A program made the translations under genes and the position numbers. This document shows positions 25,715-35,889 of a DNA stretch of 64,000 nucleotides, one piece after another. This DNA comes from Myxosarcina sp. GI1 (lineage in GTDB: Bacteria; Cyanobacteriota; Cyanobacteriia; Cyanobacteriales; Xenococcaceae): contig NZ_JRFE01000004.1 of the NCBI RefSeq assembly GCF_000756305.1, forward strand, positions 31,640 to 95,639. Reading direction: 5' to 3'. A model generated the notes under the pieces. That model did not search any database. It saw nothing but the letters and a program-made list of their open reading frames with translations, and was not told the DNA's origin. Position 1 is the first letter of the stretch; each line of letters starts with the position of its first letter.

Positions 25715-26992
25715 TTATATTGTTACTTCCAAAGTTTTATTTTGAGTTGGCTCTAAAATAAGATATCCTTCAATCAATGATGTCTCTGGTACATCAATTA
25801 ACTTCTGTTCAAAATCGGATGGTTTTATTTTTTGAGTTTTAAAAAAATTGTACTGCGCATTGTAGTCTTCAAATACAGCACTTCTCGCAATTAGTTTTCT
25901 TGTAGCGGGAATAAGAATATTTCGTTCTTTTTCTATGCCAATTCCTATATTCTTGTTTAGACCCGATTTATCATCGGAGAAAATTTTTGATTTGTCTTTT
26001 GAAAAAAAAGTGGATTTGGTTTTGGAAAACCAATCTTCTGAATACCATGTCTCGTTGATTTTAACTCTTAGTTCATCAATCCAACATGAACCTTTATTTT
26101 CATCGTAAATAAAATCCAACCATTGAACGAGTTCTGTAACTGAAACATCATTAGCAAAATCTGTTGCCAAAAATCTTTCTGGATAATCTCCTATTAATAA
26201 CTCTTTGGCAATACGATTAGCTTGAGATTGCCAAAAAGTCACTAGTTCTTCTATTTCTTTATGAGCAATATCTAACATTTCTAATTCTGCTGTACAGCGA
26301 ACCTGCGCTAAAGCAGTTAAAGAGAAATATTCCTCATATGTCATTGCAGTTTCAATTGTATTGGCTTCAGACAAAAGTTCTCGATATCGCATATTAATTT
26401 CGGCAAGAGTATTTCGAGAGCTATGCAAAATAGTATGACGATGTTCTAATGCAGTTTGATTATCAATTTTTAATAAGGCATGAAGAGCGGCATAAAGTCT
26501 AGCACGTTCGCTACTTTCAAGAAAATACTTAATAGCTTGAACATCTTGTTGAATTTTCTTGAGAGTAGTATCAATGGTGTTTAATTTTTTATTAATAGAA
26601 GCAAAGCCAATACAACTTACTGTCAAACCCAAGCCTGACAATAAGGCTGTTCCTGTAGCAATTTGAAGAACTTGAGAGGTTGCCTGAGACAGCAAGCCAA
26701 TTTGCCCTGATAACTTCATCAATTGGTGTGTATTGAACTGATTTATATTTTTAAGCTGTTCTAGTTGAATATTAGCAACAATGCCTGGAACAAAATTAAG
26801 ACCTGGAATAACATTGAGTGAATTAGATGCAACTGGCATCAGATGTTTGACAATTTGTCCAGCATTTGATGTTCCTGCTGCCCAACGAATTACTCCACCA
26901 TGAAGTTTATATTGACCTGTAATCAATCCTACAATTGTGTCATGAGGAATGACTCTTGAAACTTCCCAACCCGAAAATACCATTGTCTTCAC
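25715..26992 (-). CDS. Unrecognised 425-residue protein with a hydrophobic helical core
   Basis: From an ATG at 26992 (MKTMVFSGWEVSRVIPHDTI). Residues ~75-150 hold small-residue-rich hydrophobic helices (VIPGLNFVPGIVANIQ, then QIATGTALLSGLGLTVSCIG), followed by a coiled coil (INKKLNTIDTTLKKIQQDVQ). Around residue 320 is a low-complexity stretch with repeated SKxKSxxFS units. This membrane-active helix plus coiled coil recalls pore-forming or defence-associated effectors, but no diagnostic motif supports that. AT-rich compared with neighbours. Single gene, with no obvious partner or immunity gene. Confidence 0.55.
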   Translation of the reverse strand: MKTMVFSGWEVSRVIPHDTIVGLITGQYKLHGGVIRWAAGTSNAGQIVKHLMPVASNSLNVIPGLNFVPGIVANIQLEQLKNINQFNTHQLMKLSGQIGLLSQATSQVLQIATGTALLSGLGLTVSCIGFASINKKLNTIDTTLKKIQQDVQAIKYFLESSERARLYAALHALLKIDNQTALEHRHTILHSSRNTLAEINMRYRELLSEANTIETAMTYEEYFSLTALAQVRCTAELEMLDIAHKEIEELVTFWQSQANRIAKELLIGDYPERFLATDFANDVSVTELVQWLDFIYDENKGSCWIDELRVKINETWYSEDWFSKTKSTFFSKDKSKIFSDDKSGLNKNIGIGIEKERNILIPATRKLIARSAVFEDYNAQYNFFKTQKIKPSDFEQKLIDVPETSLIEGYLILEPTQNKTLEVTI

Positions 26993-27166
26993 CCTAAAAA
27001 AAATCTAGTTAACTAAGATTTAGTTTTCCCTTATGAAAGTTGAAAATTTACAAGACACTGGTTCTTTAAGAGGCGATCGCCTGAGCAATTACAAACTACT
27101 AACTTATAAAGAAAATTTGGGACTATATTAAAGTAAGCGCAATTTGTTCTTCCAGATCTAAATTCT

Positions 27167-28102
27167 ATGCACTTTCATACGCTCGAAGAATGGCAGCATT
27201 CACATGACTTTTCAGGCGATCGCAAAAGTGCGGAAGATAGCACCAAAACCGTTATGTGGCTGACGGCAGTAACAATGGTTGCGGAAATTGTAGCGGGAAT
27301 TTGGTTCGGTTCGATGGCGTTGCTGGCTGATGGTTGGCACATGGCAACTCACGTTGCTGCTTTTGGCATTACAATTTTTGCCTATCGCTATGCCAGAAAA
27401 CACGCTCAAGATCCTGCCTACACTTATGGTACTGGTAAGGTTAGCGTTTTGGGAGGCTTTGCTAGTGCTGTAGCTTTGGCGGTAATTGCTCTGGTTATGG
27501 GAATAGAGTCGGTAGTGCGTTTATTCGAGCCTCAAACGATTAAATTTAATGAAGCGATCGCTGTAGCCGCACTAGGTTTGGCAGTTAATTTAATTAGTGC
27601 TTGGTTATTGCAAGACCACCATCACCATTCACATCATGGAGAGTCTCACGAACATCACCATCACGACCATAATTTACGTGCTGCATATCTTCATGTATTG
27701 ACCGATGCACTCACTTCAGTCTTGGCAATTATTGCTTTAATTGCTGGTAAATTTTTAGGTTGGGTTTGGCTGGATGCGGTAATGGGATTAGTAGGTATGG
27801 CAGTAATTGCTAAATGGTCTTATGGTTTAGTTAAAGACACCAGTTCGATCTTGCTCGATGGTTCGCCTGATAAGCAAATTAAGCTAGATATAATTACCGC
27901 TATCGAAGCAGAACAAGATACGCGCATTGCAGACTTACATATTTGGTATCTCGGACAAAATTCTTTGGCTGCAACCATATCTCTAGTCACGCATTATCCC
28001 CAGTCGCCTCAATACTATAAGGAACTACTCAGCTATATTCCATCGCTGGTTCATACGACTGTTGAAGTAAATAAATGTCACGGTGAACCCTGTGGAGATT
28101 AG
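27167..28102 (+). CDS. dmeF: CDF-family cation efflux protein DmeF
   Basis: 311 residues. The N-terminus (FHTLEEWQHSHDF) and histidine loop (HHHHSHHGESHEHHHHDH) are typical of DmeF-type cation diffusion facilitators, which export Co and Ni. Six membrane helices are visible with the metal-site residues in ALLADGWHMATHVAAF and HVLTDALTSVLAI. The C-terminal cytosolic domain (ADLHIWYLGQN...HGEPCGD) is complete. No RcnR-type regulator is seen next to it. Confidence 0.85.
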   Translation: MHFHTLEEWQHSHDFSGDRKSAEDSTKTVMWLTAVTMVAEIVAGIWFGSMALLADGWHMATHVAAFGITIFAYRYARKHAQDPAYTYGTGKVSVLGGFASAVALAVIALVMGIESVVRLFEPQTIKFNEAIAVAALGLAVNLISAWLLQDHHHHSHHGESHEHHHHDHNLRAAYLHVLTDALTSVLAIIALIAGKFLGWVWLDAVMGLVGMAVIAKWSYGLVKDTSSILLDGSPDKQIKLDIITAIEAEQDTRIADLHIWYLGQNSLAATISLVTHYPQSPQYYKELLSYIPSLVHTTVEVNKCHGEPCGD

Positions 28103-28159
28103 GTTTTAGAAATCGCTTTACTAATCAGAGCAGGAAAAAGTGAACAGAAGACTAAGTAC

Positions 28160-28470
28160 TAAGCAGCATAAGAGACATGTTTTTCTCGAAAGCAGTTGTT
28201 GAACTGCTTCTCTTGTCCATAAGGGAAAGTCTAAGCTCAACTCATCAGGACATTTTTGTTTGATTAATCTCACAGTGGTTGCTGCTTGATGAGGAGCTAG
28301 GTGTGGGCGATGTCTTCTGCCTCGCTGTTTCGCCTTAAGAGCTTTAGAGCTTCCGTACCTATTTTTGTCTAGTGATGTACTTCCGTGCGAGAGACTCCGA
28401 AGACTCTTGCTGCTTCTGCCTTGCTCATGCCATTTTCTACTGCGTTAACTACTCGGTAAAGAATTTTTTT
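28160..28470 (-). pseudogene. IS630-family transposase, N-terminal remnant
   Basis: Minus-strand frames read YRVVNAVENGMSKAEAARVF and GVSRTEVH (winged-helix start), then, after a shift, PHQAATTVRLIKQKCPDELS and LDFPLWTREAVQQLLSRK. This is the HTH plus the start of the LWTREAV region of IS630 transposases. Stops and frameshifts break it and the DDE domain is missing here. Confidence 0.65.
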
Positions 28471-28571
28471 GACATCAAGTTGACACTGCTTTGTCATCAG
28501 TAGTTTCTAAACTAAAGATACTTAAAAAAGCACAGTATTCTCTCATCATGTTTTGTATGAAGAGGTCAATT

Positions 28572-28937
28572 ATGAACAGAGTAATTAAAGCCTCAGTTTT
28601 ACCACTAATTATTGCTGCTAGCACTTTGACAGCAATAAAACCTTCTAGTGCCAATGTTTTGAAGGATTTAGGAATAGGTGTCGGTGGTAACGTTATCTCT
28701 GGTAAAATCTTCGATAATGGTTCTGCTGTTGGTAATGCTGCTAGTGGAGCAGCCATTGGTGCTGTAGTCAACGCAACTCACAAAAAATCGGCTAAAAAAA
28801 TTCCTAGCTTGCTGCAAGACAGTGCGGTTGGTGCGGCAACCAATATCGTTACGGGTGCAGTGATAGGTAACGGTCATGCGGGTAAGAATGCCATCAGTGG
28901 TGCTGCCGATGGAGCATTAATTAATATTCTTAAATAA
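28572..28937 (+). CDS. Exported glycine-zipper-type small protein
   Basis: About 121 residues from the ATG at 28572, preceded by AGAGG. A clear signal peptide (MNRVIKASVLPLIIAASTLT to SSA) is followed by Gly/Ala/Asn-rich stretches such as LGIGVGGNVISGKIF, AVGNAASGAAIGAVVN and NIVTGAVIGNGHAG, arranged as two halves. Such repeats form glycine-zipper helices that pack in or against the outer membrane. Function unknown. An upstream in-frame start exists but would bury the signal peptide. Confidence 0.55.
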   Translation: MNRVIKASVLPLIIAASTLTAIKPSSANVLKDLGIGVGGNVISGKIFDNGSAVGNAASGAAIGAVVNATHKKSAKKIPSLLQDSAVGAATNIVTGAVIGNGHAGKNAISGAADGALINILK

Positions 28938-28971
28938 CTTTTTAAGTTGCCAATAAATATTGTTTTTTGGA

Positions 28972-30663
28972 ATGAATTTAGCCAAAAGTAAGAACATTAA
29001 TGGAGCTAGTAAACTAAAGCGTAAAAAAATTTATCGAGTTTACTTTTTAGCCTGGCTTGTTTGTGGTTTTTTAATTACCTGGATTTTACTTGCGGTAAGT
29101 GCCGATCGCATCGCCTTTTCCTATGGCTTCTTTGGCGAGTTTTATATCTCGATCGCCGACCTAGAAATCTTTGCCAGAGAAGGTAAAATTTCACCTAGCT
29201 TTGCTTATTATGCCGACCGCGTCAGTAAAGAAGATTTAGCAGAATTGAGAGATGTACTCAATCGACACTTTAATGTTAGCCAAGTTACAGCAAATATTTT
29301 TCTCAATTTACCAATTGGCAAACAATTAGTCCGAGAAGTTAGCTCGATTATCGATTCTCCTGCAAAAGTAAGTCAGCCTGCTCTGCGTGGTGCAATAGTC
29401 TTAGCTGCTGCACGACCTAAAGGACTGACAATTTTGAATGTTCTTCGTCTTTACAGTACCAAAACTCTCAAGCTCGACACTGACAAAATTATTACAGCAG
29501 TTGAAGAAGCTACCAAAATTTTGGCTGATACAGAACGAGTTTTTACAGCATTAGAACGCCAAGCAAGAATTAGTGTTGAAACTTCTAATTCACCGAATAT
29601 TAATAACTTAGCCGATCTTACTAAATCGGGTTCAAAACAATGGCGTAGGGAATTTTTAGCACTCGACCCTAATATTAATGGAGTAGTTTATCTGCCTGTT
29701 GCCGTTAATAAACCAGCACCTCTAGTTGTAATTGCTCCTGGATTAAATACAGATTGGCAGAACTTTACTTATATCGCCGAGCATTTGGCTTCTTATGGTT
29801 CTGGAGTAGCTGCGGTTAACTTTCTAGGTACTAATGCCAGACGGGTAAATGCCGTATTAAATGGTTTAGATACGCCACCCTCTGGCAATCAGTGGGTGGA
29901 GCAACCAAAAGTCATTACTCGGTTGTTAGATGAGATAGAGTACAAGTCCGAGCGCGATCCCATCTGGCAGGGAAAACTAAATCTGCAAAAAGTGGGTGTT
30001 ATCGGTCAATCTTTAGGGGGTTATACGGCATTAGCAAGCGCGGGAGCTAAGGTAGACTGGCACCATCTCCAACAGGAATGTCAGGCAATAAAAAATCCAG
30101 ATCGGATCGAATTAAACCCTTCACTGTTCTGGCAATGTCAGAGTATTACGGCTGCTCCACCCGATACCAATTTAAAAGATAACCGAATAGTCGCCGCGAT
30201 CGCCGTTAATCCCGTAACTAATCCAGTCTTTAGTCTACAGGGAATGAGTCAACTAAAATCTCCACTAATAATAATTACGGGAGACAAAGATCTGTTTGCT
30301 CCTGCTTTAGACGAGCAGATCGAGCCTTTTACCTGGTTGCCAGAGAAAGATAAGTACTTAGCTCTGGTAAAAAATAGTACCCATTTTTCTTTTATCGGCG
30401 AGGAAGATTTTTCAGATTTGTCGCCCTCACAAATAATTGGTTCTAAACTAGCGATCGCTCGCAACTATCTTAAAGTTCTCAGCGTGGCTTACTTTCAAAC
30501 TTATTTATCGGAGCGAGAGGAATTTGCGCCATATTTGACTGGGGGTTATCTCAGAAGCATCAGCAAATCCGCGTTACCAATCAGTTTGCTTCGTTCTCTA
30601 GATGCCACTAAATTAAAACAGCTAGTTGAAGATTGGCATTGTCGCCACCTAACCAAGTGTTAG
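28972..30663 (+). CDS. DUF1400 alpha/beta hydrolase
   Basis: About 563 residues. An N-terminal membrane anchor (residues ~20-42) precedes the DUF1400 region (FSYGFFGEFYISIADLEIFA onwards) found in cyanobacterial hydrolases, then an alpha/beta hydrolase fold with nucleophile elbow VIGQSLGGY and the C-terminal histidine in NSTHFSFIGEED. The ATG at 28972 is preferred to an in-frame TTG at 28960. Possibly an envelope lipase or esterase; the substrate is not known. Confidence 0.8.
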   Translation: MNLAKSKNINGASKLKRKKIYRVYFLAWLVCGFLITWILLAVSADRIAFSYGFFGEFYISIADLEIFAREGKISPSFAYYADRVSKEDLAELRDVLNRHFNVSQVTANIFLNLPIGKQLVREVSSIIDSPAKVSQPALRGAIVLAAARPKGLTILNVLRLYSTKTLKLDTDKIITAVEEATKILADTERVFTALERQARISVETSNSPNINNLADLTKSGSKQWRREFLALDPNINGVVYLPVAVNKPAPLVVIAPGLNTDWQNFTYIAEHLASYGSGVAAVNFLGTNARRVNAVLNGLDTPPSGNQWVEQPKVITRLLDEIEYKSERDPIWQGKLNLQKVGVIGQSLGGYTALASAGAKVDWHHLQQECQAIKNPDRIELNPSLFWQCQSITAAPPDTNLKDNRIVAAIAVNPVTNPVFSLQGMSQLKSPLIIITGDKDLFAPALDEQIEPFTWLPEKDKYLALVKNSTHFSFIGEEDFSDLSPSQIIGSKLAIARNYLKVLSVAYFQTYLSEREEFAPYLTGGYLRSISKSALPISLLRSLDATKLKQLVEDWHCRHLTKC

Positions 30664-30969
30664 CAGCCTGGAGTTGGTGAAATGAAGCAATTACTTCATT
30701 ACCTGCTGTGGCTAATTCTCCTTGAAACTCTGAGGCTTGAGCTTGACTTTCATAGAATTGTCCCATAGCTAGCTGTCCTTGGGCAAAAGCTCGGTCTAAC
30801 ACCTTGACATTTGAAACTTTATCATTTCTAAATTTTGTGCCGAGTTTGAAATATTAGTTTTGAGATTTTGGTCGGTAGACTAGATTTTTCAATGATTTAT
30901 CTGGTATGTTACCCTCAAGAATTTAAAGTTCACTAAAGCTTCAAAGCTTCAGCGTTGAGCGAACTAAGT
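30664..30969. other. 306-bp gap between convergent genes
   Basis: A short minus-strand frame (30608-30802, QLAMGQFYESQAQASEFQGE) overlaps the hydrolase end and lacks a start signal; I do not call it. CTTTAAAG-type AT-rich sequence and GCTTCAAAGCTTCAGC near 30935 may help termination. Nothing else is seen. Confidence 0.3.
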
Positions 30970-33566
30970 TTAGGTTGTAGTTTTGCTGCGAGACATTCGC
31001 TGTCTTAATTCATATCCACCCAGCACTAATACCGAACAACCCAAAGGTAAAAAATAGTAAATCCCGCGATAAGCTAAAAGCGAGCCTATTAGCTGGCTAG
31101 AAGGGATTGGTGGAGAGAGCAACAAAATCAACACGGTTTCAAATACTCCCAGTCCTCCAGGAACGTTACTAATAATTCCTGCAATCTGAGCTAATAAATA
31201 AATGCCAAAAAAACTGAAGAAAGAAAAATGTTTGGGAGTCGGTAACAAAACATATAGCACTGCCGAAGCTAGTATCCAATCAGCCGAAGTAAGAGCAATT
31301 TGAGCCAAAGAAAACTTTAAGGAAAGATGAGTAAACACCCAGTTTCTAATTTTTAGCGGTTTCTGACTCAATCCACTCCACAGCAGGTAAGCAATAATAA
31401 TTACTAAAAAAATAAACCCTAGAGGACGCACCGATAAAAACGGTAGATTGAGCTGTTGGGAAATTGCTAAAGGAGTAAAAGCAAAAACCGTACCGCCAAC
31501 GGCAAGTAACCCCAGCCAAAAACTGAGATTACAAAAGGTAATTATTTGAGCTATTTTAGCAGCCGAAAATCCCCATGCCGAGTAAAATTTGTAGCGGATT
31601 GCACTACCACTGAGTAAAGCAAAGCCGACGCTATTGCTGATAGCGTAACTGAGAATTGCTACTAAAGCAGTTTTGCGGTAAGGAAGAGTTTGGCGCAGAT
31701 GACGCACTGCCAGGGTATCGTATCCCGTCAGTAAAAGATAATTGAGCAGAGTAAAAGCGAGCGCCAGTAAAATATATTGGTTTGGGATAGCAGTCAAGCT
31801 ATTAACTACATCCTGCCAGCGATACTTACGTAATTCAGAGGCAATCGCCCAAATTGAAAGACCAAACAGTAAAACGCTAAAGAATATGGGTGCAATGCGA
31901 CTCAATCTTTGAGAGATAGAAGTTACGGCGGTACTTAAAAATTGAGTTCCCAAATAATCCTGCAAGCGATCGCCAGAATCCGCTCTAACCAATCCTATTA
32001 CTACATCGGGTAATGATGCCAACTGAGGATATACTAAGTATCGCGATTCCCAATGGGGATGAAATTTATCTTTATATGCCCGCAATCCTTGAAAGTTATA
32101 AAACCGATCGAGGTGTTCGTAAAGATAGTGCATTCCTCTTTCCATACGTGAAGAATCCACCGTTTCTCCCACCCCCGACAGAGCAGCCAAACCCAGGTTA
32201 AAACCTTCATAACCTTGCTGTTTGAAGTGTTCAAACAATGAGATAAACAAAAAGTCCATCGTTCCCCGTTCTACCTCAGCCAAATGACGCATTAGGTTGA
32301 TGGTTATTTCGTTGCGTTGAGATTCAGAAATAATATTGGCAAAAGCAATGGGATTTTCCCGCTCGTTACAAACCAAGGCAATTTCGCAGTCTTGCAGGTA
32401 ATTATCATCAAACCAGCCAAGAGAAAACTTTTTCTCCGAACCAGCCATATGTCCCAACCATTCATTACTAATAGCTCGTAATTCTTGTAGCAATTCATCG
32501 GCAATAGGTGGAGCGTAAAACCGCACCGAATAACCCAGTTTATTAAATTTATTTACCGCAGTGCGTAAATTTTTCCCCGCCTTACCCTGGAGGGTAAAAG
32601 CACGAAGATCGACTGTTGCTTCTTCCCCAATTTTGAGGGTTTTAAAGTTAAGCGAGCGGTATAGCTCTAAATGTTCAGGTGAAGTTTGATAAAAAGCAGG
32701 TATCCAGTCATTAAGGGCGCAAAATTGCTTAAATCCTGCGATCGCCTAGAGCGATCGCTCCCCTTCCTTTTGGTACATATGCCACAACGCTCTGACCCGA
32801 AGGACTAAAATAGTATGACTTATCAGTTAGTAGGGCAAATTTGGCTAAGGAAGAACAGCCATAGCGTGACAATTTCCTTAGCTTTCCTTCTTTCCTCAGC
32901 AGTTGCCTCATCATGAACTATGACGGGACGCAGCAGCATCCACAACGTATAAAGCAGCGTTACTGCACCGATAATATAAATTGAATCAATAAAAAAATGT
33001 CCGAAACGTGAGGTTGATTGTAGTCCCAAATTATCAACGGTAAACAATAGTGCTATAGTCTGCCCGACTGCATCCCTCAAACGAAATGCAGTAGAGTAGT
33101 GATGGTCTAACCAAAGAAAGCCTAGAGTACCGTAAGCAAGAGTAAATAACAGGGCGAAAATCGATACGCGAATACCTTGAATCATCGAAGGGCGATCCGA
33201 ACGGGCAGTAAACACCCCTCGCATCAACAAAAGCTGCCCTAATAAAAATGCTGACAACAAGCTTTCTTCGTAATCCCAACCTTTAAGCAAGTTACTGACG
33301 ATCGATACTACCAGTAAAGCGATTGCTAGTATCCAAGCCAGACGTTTGCGACGCAGTAAATTATTCGCTAGTAACAAGAGAAAGAAACCGCTAAGAACGG
33401 CAAATAGATGCGCTCCAGTTCTAACTTCAAAGGGAAATATTTGCTCCAGCCAGTCAACTCTTTCGGGTAAACTTGGGGTAACTGCCGAAAGCAAGTTAGC
33501 TATTCCTACCGCACCTGTTAATAAGGCTGCCGTCCACAGTCCAATTCTCGTTCTTTGTCTCAGCAT
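30970..33566 (-). pseudogene. MprF-like lysylphosphatidylglycerol synthase/flippase-type protein, two frameshifts
   Basis: Three successive minus-strand frames make one protein of about 860 residues. N-terminal helices start at 33566 (MLRQRTRIGLWTAALLTGAV). A DUF2156/GNAT-like catalytic part runs from YGCSSLAKFALLTDKSYYFS through FYQTSPEHLELYRSLNFKTL to RFYNFQGLRAYKDKFHPHWE. A C-terminal flippase-type membrane domain ends at 30970. Frame 1 is lost near 32870 (KEIVT | YGCSS). Frame 2 ends at 32729, where GRGAIALGD jumps to AIAGFKQFC with about 15 residues missing at a GCGATCGC site. Family members move aminoacyl groups to, or flip, phosphatidylglycerol. Probably non-functional unless these are assembly errors. 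Confidence 0.7.
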
Positions 33567-33660
33567 TATCTCGATATGACTCTCTAATTGCTTAGAATAT
33601 AAACTATTGCAGCTTTGGCCAAAACTAATCTTTAAAAAGTTCTCAACTAAACATCGATAA

Positions 33661-33897
33661 ATGTTAAATGACCGAGGCGATCGCAAAATTGTTACCATAT
33701 CTTACTTACCTCTCAAAGCATTTATTGGTGGTGCGATTGCGCTCCGCGCACCAGCAAAGCCGATCGCCGATCCTGCCGATGTAATTGATGCCCGCCAGCT
33801 ATTCAAACAAGCCGAACAAAATTTAGAAACTGTTAGAGAACAAAAACGCGAGCCAATCATGGTTACAGAAGTGATTACTCAATTATTTAGCAAGTAA
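33661..33897 (+). CDS. Short hypothetical frame with a palindrome
   Basis: A 78-codon frame, ATG at 33661. The C-terminal half (RQLFKQAEQNLETVREQKRE followed by PIMVTEVITQLFSK) looks like a genuine helical peptide; the middle is formed by an inverted repeat TGGTGCG...CGCACCA at 33729-33753. Probably the end of a gene joined to repeat sequence. No family assigned. Confidence 0.3.
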   Translation: MLNDRGDRKIVTISYLPLKAFIGGAIALRAPAKPIADPADVIDARQLFKQAEQNLETVREQKREPIMVTEVITQLFSK

Positions 33898-33904
33898 AAT
33901 TGTT

Positions 33905-34177
33905 TTGAATCTGCGCTTTGGGGAGGTTAAAAGTCACCTTGATTCAGTTAATCAAGGACTTGAGCCTAATGAGTGGAAAATTACCTATATCCGATTTGCG
34001 CCTAATGCTCCCGAACAGAACCCCATCGAAGATGTCTGGTTGTCTGCAAAGCGTTTTGTGCGCGAGTTCTATTCTCTTTGCACTTCGTTTGCGAGCGCTA
34101 AAAGGCTATTTGAATTAGCTACAGAGCATCAAATTTTTGTTTTTCCTAAACTTTCTCTCTACGGTTCTTTTTCATGA
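33905..34177 (+). pseudogene. IS630-family transposase, C-terminal DDE fragment
   Basis: Ninety codons: SHLDSVNQGLEPNEWKITYI, then RFAPNAPEQNPIEDVWLSAK and RFVREFYSLCTSF. The PYAPxxPEQNPIEDVW-type motif with the final catalytic Glu is characteristic of IS630 transposases. The HTH and first two acidic residues are absent. It abuts a truncated DUF1345 gene on the other strand, so it probably marks the IS that cut that gene. Confidence 0.75.
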
Positions 34178-34188
34178 ATCATTGACTG

Positions 34189-34626
34189 CTATATGTATCG
34201 GTCGTTATAAGTTTGATAGTATAAATGAGCGTAATGTAAAGCAAACATGGTGTGAATCAGCAACCAGAAAGCCACAATAGTGAACAGAGCCAGAATGATG
34301 TGTAAGAGGGATGCTCCCTCAAAGGTATTTTTACTACCACTAAGCATTAAAACGATTGCTAACAGACTGCTACAGGCAGCCGCGACAACTGCAAATAAAA
34401 TTATCCAGCGGCTTTCGTCTTGATGCCGAGCGTAAGAACGCATTTTTTTTGGTGTAGCTTTGCTCATCATTAGCAAGACTAAAGTTAAAAAGGAAACCGC
34501 TCCAACATTCCAACAAATAATAATTCTCGTCGATAGTTGCAACCAGTCAGGAGTCAAAAAATAGACAATTGACGACCCTGTAAGAGAAATAAGTAGTCTG
34601 GGTTTAGGATCGAGATGTCCGAACAA
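34189..34626 (-). pseudogene. DUF1345 membrane protein, C-terminally truncated
   Basis: 145 residues with four to five membrane helices: LISLTGSSIVYFLTPDWLQL, CWNVGAVSFLTLVLLMM, WIILFAVVAAACSSLLAIVL and HIILALFTIVAFWLLIHTMF, ending FALHYAHLYYQTYNDRYI. Full DUF1345 proteins continue after the HYAHLYY motif with a DYxxFxxxxGMT segment. That part is missing exactly where the IS630 fragment begins, so the IS replaced the gene's 3' end. Confidence 0.7.
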
Positions 34627-34786
34627 TTGAGTACCTAAAAGTAAAATAATTTAAATATTTTAAATGTTTGATGTATCAAAAATATTGTTGTCGAGTCAGA
34701 AGATCGATTTTAAACTTGGTAGGATAATTGAGCTAAACTGACCAACGGTCAGAGATTACTCCACCGCTTTACAGTTCAAAGCAATT

Positions 34787-35845
34787 ATGTTTGAGAATAA
34801 ATTTCCCCGCTGGTTAAATTGGAGTCTATTGCTGGCTTTTATTGCGGTTAATGTTTACCTTTGGCTTCCCGTATTGCGTTACTTACGACCTACCATAACT
34901 TTGATAGTAACGGCAGCACTGCTGGCTTTTCTCTTAGATTATCCCGTACGCCTACTAACGATCTGGAAATTAAAACGTAGCTATGCGGTAGGAGTAGTGT
35001 TTCTCTCAGCAGCAATCGTTTTAGTGGTGCTAACTCTTACCTTATTGCCTCTATTAGTCGGGCAGCTTAATGAATTTGCCAGTCGCTTGCCAAGCTGGAT
35101 CGATTCTGGCTCGATGCAACTGCAAACTTTTGCAGCTTGGGCAGCCCAAAAGAATCTGCCATTTGATGTCAGTGCTTTGATGACCCAGCTTGAAGAGCGT
35201 TTTGCTTCGGAAGTAAAAACTTTGCCCGCGTATGTCATCAATTTCTTAATCGGAGCATTTGACAGCAGTTTGGAGCTACTAATAACAGTAGTGCTAACTT
35301 TTTATTTGACGCTTCATGGCGAGAGTTTCTGGTCGGGAATTTGGCAATGGTTGCCTTCGAGTTGGAGCGGTCGGCTTCAGACGGCTCTCAAACAAAGCTT
35401 TCAAAATTATTTTATCGGACAAGCGGCGATCGCCTCTTTGATGAGTGTGACGATTACAATTGCCTTTTTACTGCTTAAAGTCCCCTTTGGCTTATTGTTT
35501 GGTTTGGGGATTGGAGTTTTGGTAGTAGTTCCTTTGGGAGATATTTTCGGGATTGTCAGCGTGAGTTTGCTGATGGCTCTCAAGAGTGTTTGGTTGGGAG
35601 GGGAAGTATTGATTGTCGCCACCATTATCGACCAGGCAATCGACCAGGCGATCGCGCCGCGTATTTTTGGTGGCTTAGTCGGACTCAACCCCGTGTGGAT
35701 TATTATTTCTTTACTGCTAGGAGCTAAATTGGGAGGTGTATTGGGATTAGTTTTAGCCGTTCCTCTGGCAGGGGCAATCAAAAGATTTGCCGAGGAGTTG
35801 AAAGTTGAAAGTTTTGAGACCGTCGAGCAAATAAAAGAATCATGA
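34787..35845 (+). CDS. AI-2E/PerM family transporter
   Basis: 352 residues from ATG. Two N-terminal helix pairs (LLLAFIAVNVYLWLPVLRYL, VTAALLAFLLDYPVRLL), the ~100-residue extracytosolic segment, and the conserved end VGLNPVWIIISLLLGAKLGG followed by VLGLVLAVPLAGAIKRFAEE are all intact. The family exports varied small molecules or ions; the quorum-signal role is known only for a few members. Stands alone. Confidence 0.85.
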   Translation: MFENKFPRWLNWSLLLAFIAVNVYLWLPVLRYLRPTITLIVTAALLAFLLDYPVRLLTIWKLKRSYAVGVVFLSAAIVLVVLTLTLLPLLVGQLNEFASRLPSWIDSGSMQLQTFAAWAAQKNLPFDVSALMTQLEERFASEVKTLPAYVINFLIGAFDSSLELLITVVLTFYLTLHGESFWSGIWQWLPSSWSGRLQTALKQSFQNYFIGQAAIASLMSVTITIAFLLLKVPFGLLFGLGIGVLVVVPLGDIFGIVSVSLLMALKSVWLGGEVLIVATIIDQAIDQAIAPRIFGGLVGLNPVWIIISLLLGAKLGGVLGLVLAVPLAGAIKRFAEELKVESFETVEQIKES

Positions 35846-35889
35846 TGCTTGGTTATCCAGCAAGAGCTTAAATTCGAGCGACAAATCTG

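Noticed and set aside
26290-26300. TGTACA at about 26291 as the missing left CAST end
   Set aside because: Within an intact reading frame, not preceded by AAGGA, and lacking repeated TGACA/TTAATGTCA sites.
30608-30802. Minus-strand 64-codon frame QLAMGQFYESQAQASEF
   Set aside because: It overlaps the hydrolase 3' end, has no ribosome-binding site or recognised family; possibly a remnant but not supportable.
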